NCBI GenBank assembly: GCA_022568135.1
Contig: JADFFQ010000026.1
Span: 1 to 47,740, forward strand
DNA length: 47,740 nucleotides
DNA from: Planctomycetota bacterium
GTDB lineage: Bacteria; Planctomycetota; Phycisphaerae; Phycisphaerales; SM1A02
Reading direction: 5' to 3'
In this document: positions 41,565-47,740 of the stretch, piece by piece
Numbering within the stretch: position 1 is the stretch's first letter
How the letters are laid out: each line of letters opens with the position of its first letter
The notes under the pieces: generated by a model
What the model saw: only the letters and a program-made list of their open reading frames with translations
Told to the model about the DNA's origin: nothing
The model's database searches: none
Translations under genes and position numbers: made by a program

Positions 41565-43379
41565 ATGCCCAACGAATGTTGTCCCATCAGTCCGGCGGCC
41601 GTTGTGGGGTTGCTGACGCTCCTAGCCGGCTCCGGCGCACGCGCGGGTGCGCAGTTGCCGGGGACGCTGAACTTTCAGAACGTGACGTCAAGCCGTATCG
41701 TCGAAACGGTGGCGGAACTGGCGAGCAACGAGAAGGAGGTTGATTTCGGTGATTTTGACAATGACGGCGACCTGGACGTGGTGATCGCCGTCGCCCAAAG
41801 CGACTTCGGCCAGCGCCGCAACAAGCTGTATCGCAATGACGCCGGCGTGTTCAACGAGATCAGCGGCGATCCGGCCATCCCCGGCTTCAGCGACACCGAC
41901 GTTTCCCGCAATGCATTCTTGCGCGACTACGACCTTGACGGTTGGCTGGACTTCATCATCGTCTGCGATGGCAATACCGGCGGCAACGGCGGCCGAACCA
42001 AGCTCTATCTGAACCGACAGCAGGACGGCCGGTTCAGTCACTTCGAAGAAGTCGGGGCAACGCATCTGCCTTCGACAGGACCGGCCAATTGTGCAGTTTC
42101 AATCGACGTTGATCTCGATAACGACCTTGACTTATTCATCGGCGGGCATCCGAATTCGACACAGAATCGATTGTTGCTCAACGACGCTAGTGGGTTCTTT
42201 GTCGACGTGACCTCGACACACGTCCCGACCAGTGCCGATTACACCATAGACGTCGCCGCCGCCGACATGAACGGCGACGGAAAGCTCGACCTGCTGATCA
42301 GCAACTGGTCCAGCTTTGGCGGTAACTGGGTTTACTACAACGACAACAACGGTGCCGGCAGCGGCGTCGGCGACTTCAAGTACGCTGGCAGCACGCAATC
42401 CATCGGCGGCGCGAGTGCCAACGAGAATGCCATGGAGCCGGGCGATTTCGATCACGACGGCGACCAGGACATCTACTGGATTGGACATACCGCCAGCACC
42501 GGCGACCGCATCCTCCGTAACGATGGCAACGATCGAGACAACAAGGCCACCTTCACCACCCTCAGCATCCTGCCTGCCTCCGTGACCAACGTTGTCTCGC
42601 GCAAGGTTACCGTGGCCGACCTCAACAACGACGGGCGCGTTGATGTCTTGGTGATGAAGGAAGCTGGCACGAGCAGTCGGCCGACCATCCTTCGCAATAC
42701 ATCCGTCAGCGGGCAGATCTCGTTCGTCGATTGGACGCCCGCGCCCGCCTTCCCCGAAGGGTCCGTACACATGGGCTGGCACGCGGCGGTCTTCGACACC
42801 AATGGCGACGGCGACTTGGATATCTTCCTCGGCGGCTGGACCAACGATCACCTGTTCGAGAACGTCCCGGCCGTCGAAGTGCACGAGGACGATCTGCGTG
42901 ACGGCCGACTGCCCGACCTGTTCAACCTCGATCCGGTCGCGGTCGTCGGCACTGCATCGAAAGGTGATCCCGATGTGTACTCGATTGGCGACATCGTTGC
43001 CGACGGGTTCATTGCCGTTGTCCTCAATGGCCCCGATGACTACCTGCTGGAGGTTCTCGACGCCGACGACAACCTCCTGGCTGATTCGGACCGCGGCGGG
43101 CCGGGCGTCGAAGAAGCGTTGCAGGTGACCGTCGGCCCGGGCACGTACCGGGTTCGCGTAACGGTGCTTGATTGTGCCGCTTCGGCGTACGACCTCGATG
43201 GCAACTGCGGCGTGGGCGTGCTCGACCTGCTTGCACTACTGGCCGCATGGGGCCCGAACCCGGATCATCCGGCTGATTTCAATGGCGACGGCGTGGTCGA
43301 CATCCTGGATCTTCTCAATCTGCTTGGGAACTGGGGGTCGATCGTCAACGAGTACATCCTCGAGGTGCTGGCCCGCTGA
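41565..43379 (+). CDS. Secreted FG-GAP/VCBS repeat protein with dockerin-like repeat pair
   Basis: 604 residues from ATG 41565 (GGAAGGAGGGTGACG upstream). Signal peptide AVVGLLTLLAGSGARAGA. VCBS/FG-GAP Ca-binding blades: GDFDNDGDLDVVIAVA, RDYDLDGWLDFIIV, DVDLDNDLDLFIGG, DMNGDGKLDLLIS, GDFDHDGDQDIYWIG, DLNNDGRVDVLVM, DTNGDGDLDIFLGG. A C-terminal beta domain (YLLEVLDADDNLLADSDRGG, GPGTYRVRVTV) resembles pre-peptidase C-terminal domains. Tag: DLDGNCGVGVLDLLALL and DFNGDGVVDILDLLNLLGNW, but here followed by 13 further residues (IVNEYILEVLAR), unlike the other four proteins, in which the tag is terminal. Confidence 0.88.
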   Translation: MPNECCPISPAAVVGLLTLLAGSGARAGAQLPGTLNFQNVTSSRIVETVAELASNEKEVDFGDFDNDGDLDVVIAVAQSDFGQRRNKLYRNDAGVFNEISGDPAIPGFSDTDVSRNAFLRDYDLDGWLDFIIVCDGNTGGNGGRTKLYLNRQQDGRFSHFEEVGATHLPSTGPANCAVSIDVDLDNDLDLFIGGHPNSTQNRLLLNDASGFFVDVTSTHVPTSADYTIDVAAADMNGDGKLDLLISNWSSFGGNWVYYNDNNGAGSGVGDFKYAGSTQSIGGASANENAMEPGDFDHDGDQDIYWIGHTASTGDRILRNDGNDRDNKATFTTLSILPASVTNVVSRKVTVADLNNDGRVDVLVMKEAGTSSRPTILRNTSVSGQISFVDWTPAPAFPEGSVHMGWHAAVFDTNGDGDLDIFLGGWTNDHLFENVPAVEVHEDDLRDGRLPDLFNLDPVAVVGTASKGDPDVYSIGDIVADGFIAVVLNGPDDYLLEVLDADDNLLADSDRGGPGVEEALQVTVGPGTYRVRVTVLDCAASAYDLDGNCGVGVLDLLALLAAWGPNPDHPADFNGDGVVDILDLLNLLGNWGSIVNEYILEVLAR

Positions 43380-43619
43380 CGCTTTGCGACGCCATCGATC
43401 CAGCCCCGGCGTAGGACCGTTGGTCCAAAGGCGGATCCGAAGCGGTTCCGCGCCCGGGGGCAAGGCCGGCAGGACTCCCCGGCTCGCCTGCTGCTTGCCC
43501 AGGAATGGCCCAATTGCCCGAGCCACTCTCAAACGGGCAGAACAAAATGCTCCCGGCACTTGCCCTGCGACGGTTCATTGTCCACCATTAGAGACCCTGG
43601 ACCTTTGGGAGGAACGTCA

Positions 43620-44066
43620 ATGGCCGTCCGTATGGAGCTGTCAAGGATCTTCATCCGCGAGATGATGGACATGCAGATCATCGAGCTCAGCGAGGTCGAT
43701 GGCGATCGGACGTTTCCCATCGTGATCGGGCTGCCCGAAGCGTTCGCCATCGAGCGCCGGCTCAAGGGCATCGAGATTCCCCGGCCACAGACCCACGATC
43801 TGCTGGCGTCGGTGGTCAGCCACCTTGGCGGCCGGCTCAAGGAAATTGTCATCAGCGATCTGTTGGACGGGACGTTCTACGCGAAGCTCATCATCGAGCA
43901 GGACGGTCAGGAAATTGAAGTTGACTCGCGTCCATCCGACGCGATCGCGCTGGGCGTTGCGGAAGACGTGCCGATCTATGTCGCCGAGGATGTGTTGGCC
44001 CAGACCGAAGCCGACGCATCGTCGCCCTTCGATCCGGAGTCCGAGGACGAGCCCGACTTCGAGTAA
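43620..44066 (+). CDS. Bifunctional nuclease (BFN/DUF151) domain protein
   Basis: 148 residues from ATG 43620 with GGGAGGAACGTCA upstream. The BFN domain is nearly the whole protein: IIELSEVDGDRTFPIVIGLP, EAFAIERRL, RPQTHDLLASVVSHLGG, YAKLIIEQDGQEIEVDSRPS and DAIALGVAEDVPIYV are the family landmarks. The domain was described as a nuclease in plants and is common in planctomycetes, actinobacteria and Thermotoga as a stand-alone protein; the bacterial role is not established. The C-terminal tail is acidic (PESEDEPDFE). It precedes truD by 26 bp, suggesting one transcript. Confidence 0.88.
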   Translation: MAVRMELSRIFIREMMDMQIIELSEVDGDRTFPIVIGLPEAFAIERRLKGIEIPRPQTHDLLASVVSHLGGRLKEIVISDLLDGTFYAKLIIEQDGQEIEVDSRPSDAIALGVAEDVPIYVAEDVLAQTEADASSPFDPESEDEPDFE

Positions 44067-44092
44067 TCCGTCTCTCCCAGGAGAAAGATCTA

Positions 44093-45379
44093 GTGTCAGT
44101 GGAGATGATGCGGATCGTCAACCCGTTGCCTCAGCGATACCTCACAGAGGAAGCGGGCATCGGCGGGGTGATCAAAGCCGCCCCCGAGGATTTCCTGGTC
44201 GAAGAGTTGCCGCGCTACGAGCCCTGCGGCCAGGGTGAGCATCTGTACCTGCGGATCGAAAAGTGCGGCGTTTCGCACGCCGAACTCCTCGGCTGCCTGC
44301 GCCGGCATTTCAACGTCCCGGAGAGGGCCATCGGCTATGCGGGTATGAAGGACAAGATCGCCGTGACCCGTCAGACGGTCTCGATCCACCTGCCGCAAGA
44401 TCCTCGGGATGTCGATCTGGACCACGACCGGATTCGGGTGCTTTGGGCGAGCCGGCACCTCAACAAGATTCGCCGGGGGCATCTGGCCGGCAACCGCTTC
44501 TCGATCCGCATTCGAGAGGTGGATCCCACCAAGGTCACGGTGGTCAAGCGGCAGTTGGAGCGGCTTGAGCGCAGCGGCGTGCCCAACTACTTCGGCTCCC
44601 AGCGGTTTGGGTATCGTTGCAACAACCATTTGCTCGGGGCGGCCGTGCTCACCGACGATTGGCCGGGGATGCTGTCGGAGCTGCTTGGGACTGGCGGCTC
44701 GCCGTTCCCTGAGTATCAACGTCCCCGCCGTGAGCTGTTCGATCAGGGGTGTTTTGGCGACGCCGCGGCGCTATGGACGCCCGCGGATCGCAATGAGCTC
44801 GTTGCCGTCAAGGCGCTGCGCGACGGTAAGAGCGAGCGCAATGCCTGCCGCTCAGTCGGCAAGAGAACCCTTGCGTTCTTTGTCAGTGCGTTGCAGTCTG
44901 CGGTATTCAACCGTGTGCTCGATCGCCGCATAGAAGACGGGACGCTGACGACGCTGGTCCAAGGGGACCTGGCATGGAAGCACGACAGCAGAAGCGTTTT
45001 CCCGGTGACCGCCGATGAGCTGGCCAGTGGCGAGCTTGCCGGCCGCGTCGAGTCGCTTGAGCTTTCACCATCCGGGCCGCTATGGGGGCCGGGGATGACT
45101 CGGCCGGGCGCAGCGGTGGCCGAGGCTGAACTCGAAGCGCTTGATGCGGCGGATGTGGCGCTGGATGATTTGGGCTGCGCTGATCTGGGTAGGCGGCAGG
45201 CCGCCCGCCGGTCTTTGCGCGTGCCGCTGCCCAATCTCCAGACTGACGCTGGCGTAGACGAGCACGGCAGCTACATACGTGTCGCGTTCGACCTGTCGCG
45301 CGGCGCGTATGCCACCGTCGTGCTGCGCGAGCTCATGAAGTTGCCGACGGATCAGACGCACAGCTTCTCAGACGGCTGA
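44093..45379 (+). CDS. truD: tRNA pseudouridine(13) synthase
   Basis: 428 residues from GTG 44093, with CAGGAGAAAG upstream. TruD converts U13 of some tRNAs to pseudouridine. The catalytic Asp is in GYAGMKDKIAVTRQ. EDFLVEELPRYEPCGQGEHL, GNRFSIRIREV, GVPNYFGSQRFGY and the C-terminal AFDLSRGAYATVVLRELMK are all conserved. The inserted TruD domain (about residues 190-330) is present. Longer than E. coli TruD (349), mainly in that insert. It ends overlapping the convergent HAD gene by 12 bp. Confidence 0.94.
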   Translation: MSVEMMRIVNPLPQRYLTEEAGIGGVIKAAPEDFLVEELPRYEPCGQGEHLYLRIEKCGVSHAELLGCLRRHFNVPERAIGYAGMKDKIAVTRQTVSIHLPQDPRDVDLDHDRIRVLWASRHLNKIRRGHLAGNRFSIRIREVDPTKVTVVKRQLERLERSGVPNYFGSQRFGYRCNNHLLGAAVLTDDWPGMLSELLGTGGSPFPEYQRPRRELFDQGCFGDAAALWTPADRNELVAVKALRDGKSERNACRSVGKRTLAFFVSALQSAVFNRVLDRRIEDGTLTTLVQGDLAWKHDSRSVFPVTADELASGELAGRVESLELSPSGPLWGPGMTRPGAAVAEAELEALDAADVALDDLGCADLGRRQAARRSLRVPLPNLQTDAGVDEHGSYIRVAFDLSRGAYATVVLRELMKLPTDQTHSFSDG

Positions 45380-46015
45380 CCACCCGCCGACACCATGTGA
45401 TCGAAGCACCAAAATGATCTGCGCCGCGGTCGGGACGGCGGGATCAATCAGCTGGGCGTTCCATCCCACTTGACGGGCTGCGGCAACATTCTCTTGTGTG
45501 TCGTCAAGAAAGAGGATCTCCGCACCGGCGTATCCCAACTGCCGCTCGACCAGTCGGTAGATCGACGGGTCGGGCTTGTGCAGGCCGATACGGTGTGAGG
45601 GCAGGTGATGGCGGATTCGCATCACCGCTGGGAACTCGCCCATCCGCGCCCAATGCTCGTGATTGGTGTTGGAAAGGGTGGCGGTGTCCAGGCCCCCCAG
45701 GTGCAGGCGGTGAACCAGTTCGTTGATCCCCTCGTATTCGGTCAGCAACCATGCGCGGTGGATGCCGAGAATCTCCGCAGGGCTGTACAGCCCGCCGACC
45801 AGAGCGCTGGCCTGCTGAGCGAACGTTTGGCCGTCGATGCGGCCGGTTTGATATTGCACGATCAGAGCTGCCCGGGCGGGCTTGGTCTGTTGCCACCGCG
45901 TCGTGTCGCGCACATCAAGCCCGGCCGCGGCGCAGCCTTCGGCCCATGTCCGACAAATGCGCAGCACCACCCCGCCCAGATCGAAACACACCAGTCGAAT
46001 CCGAGTCTGGTTCAT
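45368..46015 (-). CDS. HAD-superfamily hydrolase, YihX-like phosphatase group
   Basis: 215 residues from ATG 46015. Motif I VCFDLGGVVL holds the nucleophilic Asp (DLGG, as in YihX-type sugar phosphatases, with Gly at the +2 acid position). Motif II is TLSNTN, motif III is the Lys in GLHKPDPSIYRL, and motif IV is LFLDDTQENV. An all-helical cap of the C1 type lies between motifs I and II. Substrates in this group include glucose-1-phosphate and other small phosphates; not assignable here. Convergent overlap with truD, and a REP-like palindrome lies beyond its start. Confidence 0.86.
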   Translation of the reverse strand: MNQTRIRLVCFDLGGVVLRICRTWAEGCAAAGLDVRDTTRWQQTKPARAALIVQYQTGRIDGQTFAQQASALVGGLYSPAEILGIHRAWLLTEYEGINELVHRLHLGGLDTATLSNTNHEHWARMGEFPAVMRIRHHLPSHRIGLHKPDPSIYRLVERQLGYAGAEILFLDDTQENVAAARQVGWNAQLIDPAVPTAAQIILVLRSHGVGGWSAV

Positions 46016-46097
46016 CTGCGCTGAAATCGTAGTCCCCGTCCAGACGCTGATCGCGTGTCTTGGCACCGATCATCTTGTTTGTGAGCACGATATCCCG

Positions 46098-46119
46098 TAG
46101 CCCCCGGCTGTGCCAGGGG
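46098..46119. repeat. REP-like palindrome, family A (degenerate)
   Basis: TAG-CCCCCGGC-TGT-GCCAGGGG: one mismatch in the right arm compared with 39293-39314. Lies in a 290-bp gap (46016-46305) that also holds a half copy of family B near 46183 and no recognisable gene. Confidence 0.65.
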
Positions 46120-46305
46120 ATCATGCGTCGGCATTGCGGGGTTCAACCGCCCGGCGAAGCGCGGCCGATCCTTGTAAAGGTGGTCGCGGTCTTCTCTACC
46201 GCCATTGCTCCGAATTGGTCCGCATGGCGGATGCTACAACTGGTAACAATGTGCTCACCGGATGCCGGTGAGACCGCTCGCCATCTGGGTTTCCCCCGAC
46301 CGGCG

Positions 46306-46833
46306 TCAGGCGGTCCTGGATTTCTGCGCGTGCTTGTTCTGGCGGCGGCGCTGCTGGAAGAACTCACGGAGCTGCTGTCGGCATTGATTGGCCAGCACGC
46401 CTTGGATGATCGTCACCCGGTGGTTGAGTCGCTCATCGGTGGGGATATGAAACAGCGTCTTGCACGCCCCGGCCTTGGGATCGTCGGTGCCATAGATGAG
46501 CCGGCCGAGCCGGGCGTTGACCATCGCCCCTGCACACATCGGACACGGCTCCAGGGTCACGGCGAGCGAACAGTCGGTCAGACGCCAATCGCCCAGCACT
46601 TTCCCGGCCGCGCTCATGGCTAGAAGTTCAGCATGTCCGACGGGATCACGGGTGGCTTCGCGGTTATTGGACGCTTCGGCGACGATTCGATCGCCTTTGT
46701 AGACGACGGCCCCGACGGGCACCTCGCCAATCGCCGCTGCTTTGGAGGCCAGGGCGATGGCGCGCTCCATCATGGCCAGGTCGGTCGCGGTGACGTTGGG
46801 GTCATTCTCTCTCGCCAGACGTAGCTCGGCCAT
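46306..46833 (-). CDS. tadA: tRNA-specific adenosine deaminase
   Basis: 175 residues from ATG 46833; a longer frame to 46932 gives an unusual Arg-rich start and overlaps tatC. TadA makes inosine at the wobble position of tRNA-Arg(ACG). Zinc and catalytic residues: GHAELLAM (His-Ala-Glu) and LEPCPMCAGAMVNARLGRL (PCxxC). VPVGAVVYKGD and TLFHIPTDERLNHRVTIIQG are further conserved blocks. The tail (QLREFFQQRRRQNKHAQK) is basic as usual. The gene follows tatC on the same strand. Confidence 0.93.
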   Translation of the reverse strand: MAELRLARENDPNVTATDLAMMERAIALASKAAAIGEVPVGAVVYKGDRIVAEASNNREATRDPVGHAELLAMSAAGKVLGDWRLTDCSLAVTLEPCPMCAGAMVNARLGRLIYGTDDPKAGACKTLFHIPTDERLNHRVTIIQGVLANQCRQQLREFFQQRRRQNKHAQKSRTA

Positions 46834-46928
46834 GGAACGTCTCCTGCGTCTCCGACCCGATCTTCTCAGTCTTCTTATGCTGGCGTGAGCGGATTCGAGC
46901 CTCGCCCCTCGCACGCTGTGACGGCTGG

Positions 46929-47740
46929 TCATTGACCGTCCCCCTGGTCATCGGTCGGCTGCGGCGACGACTGGTCGGCGGCGCCGGTTGTGCGGGCTAT
47001 GCGTTTGGTCTGCGCGGATTCGTGCGGCTGGTTGGCGTGTGACGCCGCCTGATCAGACCGCTGCCGGTACCGCCAGCCGGACCGCCGAAAGACGGCGCCC
47101 TCGGCGACGGCCGAGGCAGGGGCGACAGCCAGCATCAGAATGCTCAGCTCAAAGAGGGCATATAAGGGAATCAGCATCATGATCATGGACACCGCGTCCT
47201 GGGGGGTGATTACCGCGGCAATCACGCCACAGAAAAAGAGCGCGTACTTCCGCTTGGCGCGAAGCGCGCTGGTGGTTACCAGACCAAGCCACCCCAGCAG
47301 CAGAATCACCAACGGCATCTGAAAGGCGATGACGATCCCGAGCATCAGCAGCAGCGTGAAGTTGACCACGAAGCTGACGCGGAAGATCTGCTCAATCCCG
47401 CCGCTTTGCACGCGGGGCACGAGCACCGGCCCAACGGCGCCGTCGGTATCTGCAACGGCGACATACAGGTGCATCTCCGGCACGAGCAGCCACACCTCGC
47501 CGCTGCGGGGCGATGGAGGCTGGTTCGTGCGGATCGCCACGTGGTCGGCCGAGGCGAGAAACTGCTGCACCCGTTCATCGAGCGCCGGCCCGCCCGGATC
47601 GACCTCGATGTTTTTGGCGAACATGATCAGCACGTGGAGCATCAGCGGCAGCATCACGTAATACATCAGCCCAATGCCCGCGGCAGTCAGAATCGCGCTG
47701 CCGGGCACAAGGAAGTGCACAAACCTTCGTTCGTGGCGAT
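46929..47740 (-). CDS. tatC: Sec-independent protein translocase TatC (5' end outside window)
   Basis: The frame is open to the window edge. The visible part starts RHERRFVHFLVPGSAIL, an internal conserved TatC block after the second helix. Membrane helices ILTAAGIGLMYYVMLPLML, VNFTLLLMLGIVIAFQMP, VILLLGWLGLVTTS, ALFFCGVIAAVITPQDAVSM and MLIPLYALFELSILMLAV follow, with the conserved FQMP and TP motifs. TatC recognises twin-arginine signal peptides of folded proteins. Between helices 3 and 4 there is a longer extracytoplasmic loop (about residues 40-90 of the visible part, including PEMHLYVAVADTDG), and after helix 6 a hydrophilic tail. tadA lies 95 bp downstream on the same strand. Confidence 0.9.
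   Translation of the reverse strand, partial: RHERRFVHFLVPGSAILTAAGIGLMYYVMLPLMLHVLIMFAKNIEVDPGGPALDERVQQFLASADHVAIRTNQPPSPRSGEVWLLVPEMHLYVAVADTDGAVGPVLVPRVQSGGIEQIFRVSFVVNFTLLLMLGIVIAFQMPLVILLLGWLGLVTTSALRAKRKYALFFCGVIAAVITPQDAVSMIMMLIPLYALFELSILMLAVAPASAVAEGAVFRRSGWRYRQRSDQAASHANQPHESAQTKRIARTTGAADQSSPQPTDDQGDGQ

Overview
The window reads as a high-GC chromosomal segment of a planctomycete, most likely of the Phycisphaerae or an uncultured relative. This is inferred from gene content, not from a marker tree. Supporting signs are LL-diaminopimelate aminotransferase, a sigma-linked protein with a DUF1559/pseudopilin-like C-terminus, several secreted proteins ending in paired dockerin-like repeats with the GILDLL...WGPCP signature, bacterial topoisomerase VI genes, a planctomycete-style sigma-70 factor, and many short palindromic repeats with their RAYT-type transposase genes.

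Layout. 1-4346 (mostly +): the tail of an ECF sigma factor with a coupled putative anti-sigma membrane protein, then rpmI-rplT (no infC directly upstream), dapL and a fold-type II PLP dehydratase/racemase. 4411-6230 (-): prfB, which needs a programmed +1 frameshift, and an NADPH-dependent FMN reductase. 6338-7576 (+): an aspartate-type aminotransferase. 7577-8473: a REP/RAYT island with near-identical flanking direct repeats. 8474-10093 (-): long-form serA. 10246-12864 (+): rpsO-pnp with an intergenic leader that can form competing hairpins. 12865-14234: a second REP/RAYT island with a 15-bp tandem array, a remnant of a further RAYT, several palindrome families and an IS1380-type transposase scrap. 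14349-15648: a lower-GC orphan membrane gene and a long non-coding GC-rich stretch.

15649-21082: a DCC thiol-oxidoreductase-like protein, a histidine kinase, an ANTAR regulator with a degenerate receiver, and topoisomerase VI B and A subunits as a translationally coupled pair. 21460-27688: ndk, a sigma-70 factor preceded by a perfect CRP/FNR-like palindrome, a NapH/CcoG-like polyferredoxin fused to TPRs, a PTS-IIA-like protein, and rsmB carrying a REP-like palindrome inside its coding sequence. 27866-33052: an HDOD-GGDEF-PilZ signalling protein, a small holin-like membrane protein, a beta-class DNA methyltransferase followed by a broken PD-(D/E)XK-like remnant, and metK.

33421-43379 is the most distinctive block. 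It holds five consecutive intact secreted proteins: a subtilase and four repeat/propeller proteins of the choice-of-anchor-B/LVIVD, YVTN, SBBP and FG-GAP/VCBS types. Each ends in the same pair of dockerin/EF-hand-like repeats, and a truncated FG-GAP gene lies among them. This looks like a tandem secretome module with a shared C-terminal tag; no cohesin partner or sorting enzyme is visible here. 43620-47740 returns to housekeeping genes: a bifunctional-nuclease-domain protein, truD, a HAD phosphatase, tadA and the 3' part of tatC. I see no tRNA, rRNA or CRISPR array.
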